A DNA stretch of 64,000 bases, from assembly GCA_051650525.1 (NCBI GenBank), contig JBOFJE010000008.1, positions 1 through 64,000 of the forward strand. Direction: 5' to 3'. Under the pieces are notes generated by a model that was not told the DNA's origin, searched no databases, and was given only the letters and a program-made list of their open reading frames with translations. The DNA is from CAMREV01 sp051650525 (GTDB taxonomy: Bacteria; Bacillota_I; Bacilli_A; Mycoplasmatales; Mycoplasmoidaceae). Of the stretch, positions 43,433-53,657 are shown piece after piece (position 1 is the first letter of the stretch; each line of letters starts with the position of its first letter). A program made the translations under genes and the position numbers.

Positions 43433-43466
43433 AATAAAAAATAAGAAAACTTATTTTTTATTTTTT
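43433..43466 (+). terminator. terminator between the two antiporter genes
   Basis: AATAAAAAATAAG pairs with CTTATTTTTTATT around an AAAA loop. Confidence 0.8.
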
Positions 43467-43483
43467 ATTCATAAGATTGTTAA

Positions 43484-43492
43484 TGTTATAAT
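43484..43492 (+). promoter_or_regulatory. extended -10 promoter of second antiporter gene
   Basis: TGTTATAAT (TG-n-TATAAT) lies 32 bases before the GTG start, after the preceding terminator, so this gene has its own transcript. Confidence 0.55.
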
Positions 43493-43523
43493 GATTTCAA
43501 GAAAATAAAATATAGGGGAAGTT

Positions 43524-45140
43524 GTGTCACAGGAAGAATTAAAGAAAGATATATCTCACACTCCCAAAAAAAATAAAATTTCCTTTTTTTCAGCCACTAC
43601 AATTGTTGCTGGTTCAACAATTGGTGCTGGAATATTTTTAAAATCTGAATCTGTTTTAACAGGTTCTTGGCATAGTTTAGTTCTAGCTATTCTTGTTTGA
43701 CTTGTTTCAGGTATTTCTATTATATGTATGGCTTTATCATTAATTGAAATAGCAGGAGCTAGTCCTAAGAATAATTTATCTTTTATTGGTTGATGCAGGG
43801 TTTTTAATAAACCAATTATATATAAAGCAGCAAAAAATTTTATGGTTTTTATTTATATACCTATAAATTATTTTTTCATACCTTTTTATATTCTGATGCA
43901 ACTATCTCAAGGAATTGGAGCTTTTATTGGAGATCATTCCTCTCCTTTTTCAATTGGAACTAAATATGATTCATTAATATGAAGTTTTATTGGATTATTA
44001 ATTGCAATTTATTTTGTGATTGTTTCCGGAAGATCTTCAAAAATAGGTAATATACAAAATTATGTAATTACATCTGCAAAAATTTTGCCAATACTAGTGG
44101 CAATGACAATTGGTTTTATTTGAATAGCTATTGAACACAACAAACCTGGTTATATCCCGCCTCATATAATTCCAGATGTAAAACCTGGACCCAAAAAAGG
44201 ACCAATGAGTTTAGATGCCTTTTCTCCCTTTTTTGGTTTTGTATTAGCAATGGCAGCTGTTTTTTATGCATATGATGGTTTTTATGTAACAGCAGGATTA
44301 CAAACAGAAATGAAAGAACCTAAAAAAACTCCTATTGCCTTGTTTTTAGGATTAGTTATTGTTACAGTTATATATTTAACAATTGCAATTTCAATGTCAT
44401 TAAATGGCAGCGGATCTTTTTCTGATTATGGGAAGTGATTAAATTCAAAACATTTATCATGATTATTTGGCCTGGTTAACATCCTAATTTCATTTGGTAT
44501 TTGTGGAGTTTTAAATAGTTATTCAATGTGAACACCAAGATTAATTGAGAATTTAATTGAATTAGATGAAATTCCTTTTTCTCACAAATTGAAAAGTAAA
44601 TTAAATAATAATTATCCAAAAATTGGGATACGTTACTTTTTATCTATTTTTGTCCCAGTTTATTTCATCTTAGTTTTCATTGGAATATATGGATATAAAG
44701 ACCCATCTTCTAATTATCCAGCTTTTGGAAGTCATGATCTTCATTTATCTACAGGATTAATCCCCTTTGCTGATTTAATGGCAAACTGAATCACTTTATG
44801 AGCATTTTTCTTTATTGTTTTGTCCATAATTGGTTGCTTAATTAATAGAAAAACTAATAAAATTGTTACTGAACAAAAAAAATATTTTATTCCTACTGCA
44901 TGGGTTGCAGTTATTACAATATCTTTTGTTTTGGCTATTCAAATTTTGGTAACAATTGTAAATGTATTTTTACTTGGAACATCTCAAGGAGGTGTAAAAG
45001 CTAGTCCAGATGACATTAAATCTAGGGTTTTATTACTTTTAATACTGATTTTATTTGGATCAACAGCTTTTTTACCTACTATTATTCACACATCAATAAA
45101 AAAATATAATAAAAAAAGAAAATTAAAAATTCAACCATAA
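43524..45140 (+). CDS. arcD: second arginine/ornithine antiporter-like APC permease
   Basis: This is 538 residues with UGA as Trp. It is a paralog of the preceding permease (AGSTIGAGIFLKSES, YDGFYVTAGLQTEMKEPKKTP, similar helices). The GTG start is supported by an AGGGGAAG site 2-9 bases upstream and by alignment with the paralog's N-terminus. It has its own promoter. It may take a different amino acid such as citrulline or lysine, or be expressed under different conditions; the sequence does not decide. Confidence 0.82.
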
Positions 45141-45144
45141 TTTT

Positions 45145-45501
45145 TTATTTGCTATTCATAATTTCATGAAACAATAATAAAATTAATGATTCTTTTCCCA
45201 TATTTATTTGACACTTAATGCCTGTATCAAAATATTCATTGGCATTTATGGCATAAAAATATAAATCATCTTCCTTGCTTTTTGTAATGATAGTGACTAA
45301 ATAATTTTTTTTATTAACTATTATTTCCTTTTTTTCATTAATAATTAATTTATTTTCTTGAGTTGTTAGAAAATTATAATTATTATAGTTTAAAATCATC
45401 CCTGAACTATATTGATTTATTTGCATAAAAATTAAAAATGCAAAGCAGAAGAAAATAGAACAGGCAAGAATTAACAGTAAAGAAATTATATATTTTTGCA
45501 T
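45145..45501 (-). CDS. small membrane-anchored partner of the ABC exporter
   Basis: This is 118 residues: one N-terminal membrane helix (about 5-27, with two Cys) and a beta-rich outer part of about 90 residues. Its start overlaps the exporter gene by 16 bases, so they are coupled. Position and topology resemble a minimal HlyD-like accessory protein of peptide exporters, but it is too short for a full adaptor. Function is inferred from the neighbour only. Confidence 0.55.
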   Translation of the reverse strand: MQKYIISLLLILACSIFFCFAFLIFMQINQYSSGMILNYNNYNFLTTQENKLIINEKKEIIVNKKNYLVTIITKSKEDDLYFYAINANEYFDTGIKCQINMGKESLILLLFHEIMNSK

Positions 45502-47426
45502 CTTTTTAACTCCATCTTATTATCAAATAACCTAGTTAAATGAGGATCATGTGTGACCCATATTAGAAAATTATTTTTCATTAGATTTTTTTTAAAAAGC
45601 TTTATAATTTTAAATTTTAGTTCTGTGTTTAAATTAGATAAAGGCTCATCTAGAATTAAAATTTTATTTTTAAAATTTAATAATGTTAAAAATTTTATTA
45701 TTTGTTTTTGTCCAGTACTTAAACTATTAAAATCACCTAGATTTATTTTATATTTTTTAATAAAAAGCATGATTTCTCTTGTAAATTCTTGATTGCCATA
45801 AATAATATCTTGTGTTTCCAAAATACTTTCATCAAATTTTCCTGTGTAATATACTACATTATTATTTAGTCATTGTTCTGAGATAAAATTTTGATCAATA
45901 TTATTTATATAAATATTATTTCCTAGATTTTTATTTAAGATAGATTTAACAAGTGTAGTCTTTCCTATTCCTGATTGTCCAAAGATTAAAGTTCCGTTTT
46001 TGAAATTAATATTTATATTTTTAAAAATTATATTATCTTCTATTTTTATTAGTGATTTTTGATATTCAATAGAAAAAATTTTTTTAATATCGCAACTAGA
46101 ATTTTTATGGGAAAAATTTTGGAAATCATTGAAATATTTTTTAAAATATAAATATTGTGGAATATCAATTACAGTCAAAAAAATATCTTCAAATGATTTA
46201 AGCAATGTTGTCATTAATGTCATTATAAATATCAATGTAGAGATCGGGATGTTTGAATCCCCGATAATTATTAAGAAAATAAATATAGTTGTAAACAACA
46301 TAATAAAAATTCTTTTAAAAATTGAATCAAAATGTTCAATTTTTTTTATTTTTATGTTCCATTCAACATCATTATTTTGGAAATCGTCAATTAAAGACAA
46401 AAATTTATTTTTGTATTTTTTAAAAATAAATTGATTATTCTCCCCTTTTTTAAAATGAAAATATTTATTAGAATTATTTTCAATTTCATTTTCTAGTCTT
46501 ATTTTTCTTATACTATTAATTGAATTAATTTTTATTTTCATAAAATTAAATAATAAAATTCCACCTGCTAATATTATTTCTATAAAAATAAAGTATTGAT
46601 TTAAAAAACAAATAATTATTGTAATAATAAAGAAATTAATGAAAGCAGTAACCCCGTTAGGGATGGAAAATATTAAGAAATTAAAAACAATTTTTACAGA
46701 ATTAATATAATTGCGATATTGGTTATAATCTAAATCATTATTAGATTTAAGCTGTAATCCATTAATATAATCTATTAATTTAAAATAATATTTCTTTCAA
46801 AATTGGTTAAAAAGCTTCTTTTTGACAAAAAAAATTAATTGCTCTAATGTAATTGATATTAAAAAAAATATTAAAAATAGTATTGAAGCTTTGACAAGGA
46901 GATCAATATTATTTTCAGGAACAATCAAATCTAGCACAATTTTGAAATAAAAACTGTTGATAATAACAAGAAATATTACAATTAAGTCAACTATAATAAA
47001 AATAATATTCATTTGATATTTAATTTTATCTAAACCACTAAAAATAGCTTTTTTTTCTCAATCAATTTCTTTAATCTCTCAAATTTTTTCAATGTTAAAT
47101 TCTTTAAAATCATCTATTTTAATTCCATTATTAAAATCTGAATCTGATTCAAAAATTATTTTTTTATTTTCATAATAAAATAATTTTAAGACATGATTAT
47201 TATTTTTATTTATAAAATAAGATAGATAAATTTTTTTACTTTCTAATTGGTCTAAATTAGGCATATACAAATATTTAATATTTGATTTATCCAAACTTTT
47301 TTCAACATCAAATCATGTAAAATTATTTGTTACTTGTTTACTAATTTTACTCAATGATTCAGCAGAAATTTTTTCATCATTTATCTGATAAATTTTTTTT
47401 ATTATTTTAATTATTTCTTTATTCAT
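45486..47426 (-). CDS. peptide/bacteriocin-type ABC exporter with C39-like domain
   Basis: This is 646 residues with UGA as Trp. The N-terminal 130 residues resemble a C39 peptidase-like domain (NNHVLKLFYYENKKIIFESDSD, keeping the His strand) but lack the catalytic Cys. About six membrane helices follow (150-400). The ATPase then has Walker A GQSGIGKTTL (about 483), an altered signature STGQKQIIK, Walker B ILILDEPLSNL and the H-loop VTHDPH. Such proteins export double-glycine peptides or, without Cys, other substrates as in HlyB. A small membrane protein follows. The substrate is unknown. Confidence 0.75.
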
Positions 47427-47505
47427 TTATATAAATAAATATATTTTTTTAATAACAGATTAAAAAAGATAAAATAAATATATATTATTTAACATAGGAT
47501 AATTG

Positions 47506-48303
47506 ATGAATATAAATCATGCTGAATCAAATTGTTCTAATAATAAATATTTTAAAAAGCATAAAAATAATCATCCTTATATTATCAATAAAATAACAAT
47601 AGCTGCAATTTGCACAAGCATAAGTATTATTTTTAGTTTTTTAAGTTCAGATACACCACTTGGATTTTCTCCTCTCCCAATTACGTATTTAAGAATAAAT
47701 ATTGCTGTTGTATTTCTTGCAATAATATTTTTAATTACAAATTTTTATTATGCAGTTGTTGCTAACTTTATTTCTTCTTTATCAGCCTTTACAGGAGGTC
47801 CTGTTGCATTTTTTGCAAGTTTTTTATCTAATATGTCATATTTAATTATTTTATATTGGTTTAATTTATTTTTTTTAAAAGTGCTTGATAATATTAAGAA
47901 AAAAAATGCCAATGATAATGACCATCGAAAAATTTTTTTAATTTGTCTTCCAGAGATATTTGCTACTCTATTTATATCTATTTTTTTATCTTTTTTAAAT
48001 GGAATATTAATAACACCATTATATTGATACTCTTATGAATATATTAATAGCCCATCTTTTATTGAAGCAATGTATAATTGAAAAAATGATGCTATTACTT
48101 CATTGAGAAGTAAAACTTTTCAGGCTTTTAGTTTTATTGACAATTATTGGCAAGTGATTTTTATTGTTTATATATCTTTTAATTTAATTAATTTTTCTAT
48201 ATGTAGTATTATTGTAGTTAATTTTAAAATAATTTTATTAAAGATCAAGAATAAAGAGGGTTTTTTAAATAAGAATCTAGGGGGGATTTTATGAAGAATA
48301 TAA
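47506..48303 (+). CDS. ECF transporter S component
   Basis: This is 265 residues with UGA as Trp, with five to six membrane helices after a 25-residue polar start. ITIAAICTSISIIFSF, a loop with PITYLRINIAVVFLAI, and SSLSAFTGGPVAFFASFLSN fit S components that deliver vitamins to the shared EcfT/EcfA energising unit (not in this window). The ATG at 47506 has AGGA upstream. The final codons read through a UGA (48292-48294) to TAA, overlapping the next gene by 13 bases. The ligand cannot be told. Confidence 0.72.
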
Positions 48304-48899
48304 TATTTTTAGCAAAAGAAACTTGTTATATTGATAAGAATGTTACTTTTGGAGAGAATGTAACAATTTATCCTTCAGTTGTAATTAAAAACAATGTCTT
48401 TATTGGCAATAATGTTACAATTCAAACCGGAGTAATTATTGAAAATGATGTTCAAATAGGTAACAATGTTCAAATTCAATCTGCAAGTATTATAAAAAAC
48501 AAAATCTTTATTGCTTCAGATGTAATTATAGGACCTTGGTGTTTAATTCGTGATGAAACTACTATTGGGACAAATAGTATTATTGGCCCAGGGTGTGAAG
48601 TTAAAAAAAGTATTATTTCCAAAAAAGTTAATTTAGGTCATAAATGCTTTATTGGTAATTCTGAAATTGCTGAATCTGTTGAGCTTGGCTTTGGATGTGT
48701 TACTGCTAATTATTTTAATAAAAAGCATTCTGAGACTACAATTGGTTTTAACACTAAAATAGGTTGCAATTCTGTTTTAATAGCCCCAATTACCATTGGT
48801 AGCAACTGCATCATTGCAGCTGGTTCAATCATTTCAAAAAATATTATTAATAATGTTAAAATAATACAGAAAAGAATAACTACAATTGAAAATATTTAA
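48291..48899 (+). CDS. left-handed beta-helix (hexapeptide) acetyltransferase-like protein
   Basis: This is 202 residues of almost continuous hexapeptide repeats ([IV]-G-x-N-[VS]-x), as in FGENVTIYPSVVIKNNVFIGNNV, ending in IGCNSVLIAPITIGSNCIIAAGSII. The arrangement matches the C-terminal half of GlmU, without the N-terminal pyrophosphorylase. It may acetylate a sugar amine, or be an orphan remnant. An AGGGGGG ribosome site lies just upstream. It overlaps the ECF gene and precedes glycolysis genes. Confidence 0.7.
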   Translation: MKNIIFLAKETCYIDKNVTFGENVTIYPSVVIKNNVFIGNNVTIQTGVIIENDVQIGNNVQIQSASIIKNKIFIASDVIIGPWCLIRDETTIGTNSIIGPGCEVKKSIISKKVNLGHKCFIGNSEIAESVELGFGCVTANYFNKKHSETTIGFNTKIGCNSVLIAPITIGSNCIIAAGSIISKNIINNVKIIQKRITTIENI

Positions 48900-48938
48900 T
48901 TTAGTATTTTTTAATAATAATTTTAGGAATAAAAAATA

Positions 48939-49691
48939 ATGAAAAAATTAATAATTGCAAATTGAAAATTAAATTTTAAAAAAAATGATGTTACAAATTA
49001 TTTAAAAGTTTTTTTGAATTTAATAGAAAAAAACAAAATTGATCATAATTATGGGTTTGCCGTTCCTTTTCTTTTTCTAGAAACTGTTAAAGCAGCTTTC
49101 AAAGAAAAAGAAAATGTTTTAATAGCTTCCCAAAATTGTTTTTATAAAGAGTCTGGAGCTTATACTGGAGAAATTTCTTATTCTCAACTTTTAGATATTA
49201 ATATTAATAGTAGTTTAATTGGACATTCGGAAAGAAGAGAGTATTTTAATGAAACTGATGATATTATTAATTTGAAAATCATTGAAATGCTAAAAAATAA
49301 AATGGTTCCAATTTTATGTGTTGGTGAATCTAAAATTCAGAGAGATAAAAAGAATCATTTTGATATTGTTAAAAACCAAATTAGTGCTGCTTTAAATAAT
49401 GTTTCTGAAAATTATGTTGGAAAGTTAATTATTGCATATGAACCAATTTGAGCTATTGGCACTGGTATATCTGCAACAGCTGCTGATGCTGAAGAGATGT
49501 GTGGATATATTAGAAAATATTTAAATAAATTATATTCTGAGACAATTTCTAAAAACATTATAATTTTATATGGTGGAAGTGTTAATGATGAAAACAAAAA
49601 TGTTTACTTAAATCAGCCAAATATAAATGGAGCATTGGTTGGAGGAGCTAGTTTGGTTCCTGAAAAATTTATAAAACTATTAATGGAGTAA
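48939..49691 (+). CDS. tpiA: triosephosphate isomerase
   Basis: This is 250 residues with UGA as Trp. The catalytic set is visible: the Lys of ANWKLN, the His of IGHSERR, the Glu of AYEPIWAIGTG and the phosphate loop YGGSVN. It interconverts dihydroxyacetone phosphate and glyceraldehyde-3-P. It is followed by gpmI after 2 bases. Confidence 0.97.
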
Positions 49692-49693
49692 AA

Positions 49694-51208
49694 ATGAAAA
49701 ATAAAAAAATATTATTAACTATTTTAGATGGATTTGGAATTAGTGAAATTAAAAAAGGTAATGCTATTAAATTAGCAAATACACCAAATTTAGATTTATT
49801 AATGTCAGGAGAATATCCTTTTATTAAATTGAAAGCTTCTGGTAAAAGTGTTGGACTACCTCATCGACAAATTGGTAATTCTGAGGTTGGTCATTTAAAT
49901 ATTGGAGCTGGACGGATTGTTTATACAGGTCTTTCTAAAATTAATAATGCAATTATGAATAATGAATTTAAAGATTTAGATGCTTTTAAAAAGCTTTGTA
50001 AACATGCAAATAAATATAATAAATGTGTTCATATTATGGGGTTGTTATCTCCAGGTGGAGTACACTCACATGAAAAACATATTCATGAAATAATTAAATT
50101 AGTATCAGAAAATGGATTAAAACCGATTTTGCATATTTTTGGAGATGGAAGAGATGTTTCACCTAAATCTATTAGCAAATCTATTGTTAAAATTAAAGAA
50201 ATTTTAAAGAAATATAATGGTTTGATAGCAACTATTTCTGGAAGATTTTATGCAATGGATCGTGATAAAAGATGAGAACGTGTATTGCTTGCATATGACA
50301 ATATGATTGGCAAGGGAAATGCTAAATTTAATGATATTTTAAATTACATAGAAGAACAATACAACAAAGATATAAACGATGAATTTATTGAACCAGCTTA
50401 TAAAGATAAAGATGATCTTTTAAAAAATAATGATGCAATATTATTTGCAAATTTTAGACCTGATCGTGCTCGAGAATTGTGTCATTTAATCTATGGTTCA
50501 AATTATTATGATTATGAATTAAAAGGTAGACTTTCTAATATTTTTCTTGCAACAATGACAAAATATGAAGGTATTGAACCTAGTGCAATTTTATTTCCTC
50601 CAGATGATATAGTTATGACATTTGGAGAAGTTATTAATAAAGCAGGATTGAGCCAATTAAGAATTGCAGAAACTGAAAAATATGCTCATGTTACTTTCTT
50701 TTTTGATGGTGGTAAGGAATTATCATATTCTAATTCAAAAAGAATTTTAGTTGATTCTCCAAAGGTGAAAACTTATGATTTAACCCCAAGTATGTCAGCT
50801 CTTGAAATTTGCAATCAACTAGCCCCTTTAATTCCTAATTATGATGTAATAATTTTAAATTTTGCAAATCCTGATATGGTTGGTCATACTGGAAATTTTG
50901 ATAAAACTGTTGAAGCAATTGAGGTTATTGATACTTTAATTGGTAGATTAAAGTTAGTTATGGAAACAAATAATGGAACAATGTTTATCACTGCTGATCA
51001 TGGTAATGCTGAATATATGATTGATGCTAAGAATAATATTGTTACTGCTCATTCTACCAATGATGTACCTTTTATTTCTACTGAAAAGGAAATTGAATTT
51101 ATGAAGAAGAAAGGTTCATTATCAAATATTGCTCCAACCATATTAGATTTTATGGGTCTTTCTATTCCTAGTGAAATGACATCTAGTTCACTATTAAAGA
51201 AAAAATAG
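49694..51208 (+). CDS. gpmI: 2,3-bisphosphoglycerate-independent phosphoglycerate mutase
   Basis: This is 504 residues with UGA as Trp. Motifs are TILDGFG, GNSEVGHLNIGAGR (catalytic Ser), GDGRDVSPKS, RFYAMDRDKRW, FRPDRAREL and the metal site TADHGNAE. It interconverts 3- and 2-phosphoglycerate using manganese. It sits between tpiA and eno, making a three-gene lower-glycolysis group. Confidence 0.97.
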
Positions 51209-51219
51209 TATTTTTTTAG

Positions 51220-51225
51220 TATAAT
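51220..51225 (+). promoter_or_regulatory. -10 box before eno
   Basis: TATAAT lies 34 bases before the eno GTG in the short gap after gpmI, suggesting an internal promoter that adds to readthrough. Confidence 0.5.
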
Positions 51226-51258
51226 TGATATATAAAAATCAAATTAAGGAGAATTATT

Positions 51259-52614
51259 GTGAAAATCATTATTAAAAACATTAATGCATATGAAGTTTTA
51301 GATTCGAGGGGGCTGCCAACTATTGCATGTGATGTTACAGTAACTCATTTATTTAAAAAATTTACTGCGAAGGCAATGGTTCCATCAGGAGCTTCAACTG
51401 GTGAAAAAGAAGCAGTTGAATTAAGAGATGGAGATAAAATTAGATATAATGGTAAAGGTGTTTTAAAAGCTGTTAAAAATATTAATACAGAAATTAAAAA
51501 TGCTTTGAAAGAAAAGGATGCTTTGTTACAATCTGAAATTGATCAAATTATGATTGACTTAGATGGGACTCAAAATAAATCAAGATTAGGTGCAAATGCT
51601 ATTTTAGCTGTTTCACTAGCAACTGCAAAGGCTGCTGCTGGTATCTTGGAAAAACCACTATATCGATATATTTCTGAAAACTTAATGGGTAGAAAAGAAA
51701 ATGATAAATTTATTATTCCAGTGCCAATGTTAAATGTTATTAATGGCGGTGCGCATGCTGATGGAACAATCGATTTTCAAGAATTTATGTTTATGCCTGT
51801 TGGAGCTAAATCTATTAAGAGTGCTGTTCAAATTGCATCTGAATGTTTTTATGCTTTACAAAAAATATTAAAAAATAATGGCTATAACACAAATAAGGGT
51901 GATGAAGGTGGATTTGCTCCTACATTAAAAAATGCTGATGAAGCTTTTGAATATATGATTCAAGCAATTAAAGATGCAGGTTATTCTGCTGGAATTGATA
52001 AGGATGTTGTAATCGCAATTGATCCAGCAGCTAGTGAATTTTATGATAAAGAAACTAAAACATATAAATTAAAAAAAGCAATTAAAGCTGGCATTATTTC
52101 TGAACAAGAAGGAACTTTTTCTACAGAAAAAATGATTGAATTATGAAGTAAATACATTGAAAAATATCCAATTATTTCTATTGAAGATGGACTTGATGAA
52201 AATGATTGAAATGGTTTTGCTAAAATGGTTGAATTACTTGGTTCAAAAATTCAAATTGTTGGAGATGATTTATATTGTACTAATCCAAAACTTGCTGCTG
52301 AAGGTGTTGAAAAAAAACTATCTAATTCAATTTTAATTAAGCTAAATCAAATTGGTACTTTAACTGAAACTATCAAAGCTGTTAATATTGCTCATAACGC
52401 AGGATGAACTGCAGTTGTAAGTCATCGTTCTGGTGAAACTGAGGATACAACAATTGCTGATCTTGCAGTTGGACTTGGTGTTGGGCAAATTAAAACTGGT
52501 TCAATGTCAAGAAGTGAAAGAATTGCTAAATATAATCGATTAATTGAAATTGAAAATGAATTAGATTCTAATTCTATTTATAAAGGTTTGGAAGTTTTTA
52601 AAAATTTAAAATAA
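51259..52614 (+). CDS. eno: enolase
   Basis: This is 451 residues with UGA as Trp and a GTG start after AAGGAGAATTATT. Motifs are LDSRGLPT, VPSGASTGEKEA, GDEGGFAP, SIEDGLDENDW, GDDLYCTN and VVSHRSGETEDT. It converts 2-phosphoglycerate to phosphoenolpyruvate, and in mycoplasmas can also appear on the surface. A strong terminator follows. Confidence 0.97.
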
Positions 52615-52647
52615 AAAAAACATTGCTATAAAAAGCAATGTTTTTTT
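52613..52647. terminator. bidirectional terminator of eno and tRNA-Leu
   Basis: AAACATTGCT pairs with AGCAATGTTT around ATAAAA, with A and T runs on both sides, so it can end both the eno and the opposing tRNA transcript. Confidence 0.85.
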
Positions 52648-52655
52648 ATGTTAAT

Positions 52656-52742
52656 TGGTGCTTGAGAAGGGACTTGAACCCATACAATTGTAAAAATCTG
52701 TAGATTTTGAGTCTACCGCGTCTACCATTCCGCCACTCAAGC
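52656..52742 (-). tRNA. tRNA-Leu (anticodon CAA)
   Basis: On the minus strand the acceptor GCTTGAG pairs with CTCAAGC, followed by A and an encoded CCA. The anticodon loop CTCAAAA on a GTAGA/TCTAC stem gives CAA, and the T-loop is GGTTCAAGTCC. A long variable arm (class II) lies between, as expected for leucine. A minus-strand TATAAT (52788-52793) lies about 46 bases upstream. Confidence 0.95.
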
Positions 52743-52849
52743 ATATTTTATTATATAAAATTATATAAAAAATCATTAACTAAAATAATTATAATAGCAT
52801 TTCTTATATTATAATTATTTAATATAAATTTATAATATAGGAATTTTTT

Positions 52850-53080
52850 ATGGGTCTAGCTTTGGGATTGTCACTGGGATTTGGAATTCCAATTGCTCTT
52901 TTAATTGGAGCAATTTTAGGTTATTACTTTGCATACAAGAGAATTAAAAAAGAAATTAAGGATAGCCCTCCAATTAATGAAAAACAAATAATTTCCATGT
53001 ACAAGCAAATGGGAAGAACTCCAACTGATAAGCAAGTAAAACAAATTATGGCATCTTTTAAAAGAAATGCTAATAAATAA
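52850..53080 (+). CDS. UPF0154 (YneF) family membrane protein
   Basis: This is 76 residues: an N-terminal membrane helix (about 4-28) followed by the family signature MYKQMGRTPTDKQVKQIM. It is a conserved small Firmicutes/Mollicutes protein of unknown function. TATAAT at 52810 and AGGAA just before the ATG support the start. It begins the run leading to smc and ftsY. Confidence 0.88.
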   Translation: MGLALGLSLGFGIPIALLIGAILGYYFAYKRIKKEIKDSPPINEKQIISMYKQMGRTPTDKQVKQIMASFKRNANK

Positions 53081-53083
53081 TCT

Positions 53084-53650
53084 ATGAATGTTAAATTCAT
53101 TAAATCTGCAGCATGTGCTAGTGATTGAATAAATGATTCAAAACCAGAAATTGCTTTTATTGGTCGTTCAAATGTTGGTAAATCTTCATTGATTAATGCT
53201 TTTACAGAATCTAAAATTGCAAAAACATCTAATACACCTGGAAGAACTCAACTTATTAATTTTTTTGATTTAGGAAACTATAGGATTGTAGATTTACCTG
53301 GCTATGGTTATGCTAGAGTTTCACATGAAAAAAAAGCTGAATTAAAAATTATGATTAACGAATATTTTTCTCAACGGGAAAATTTAAAATTAGTTTTTCA
53401 AGTTTGTGATATTAATGTTTTAACATCTGATGACCAAGATATGGCAATTTATTTAAGAACATATTTTTCAAGTAATCATTTTATTTTAATGAATAAAATT
53501 GATAAATACAATAAAAGTTTTTTTAAAAATAATCTTTTAAGATTTTCAAAATATCTAGATGTTGATCATGAGCAATTTATTCCTGTCAGTGCTCTTAAAA
53601 AGCAAAATCTTAATCAAATTTATAATGCTATTGAAAGGAATCTAGACTAA
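53084..53650 (+). CDS. engB: ribosome biogenesis GTP-binding protein EngB (YsxC)
   Basis: This is 188 residues with UGA as Trp. G1 is GRSNVGKSS, G3 is DLPGYGYA and G4 is MNKIDK, all in standard order. EngB assists 50S subunit assembly. It starts 3 bases after the previous stop and is followed by valS after 7 bases. Confidence 0.95.
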
Positions 53651-53657
53651 AATTATT

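Noticed and set aside
45553..45792. Plus-strand ORF opposite the ABC exporter
   Set aside because: Antisense to the conserved Walker B and signature region.
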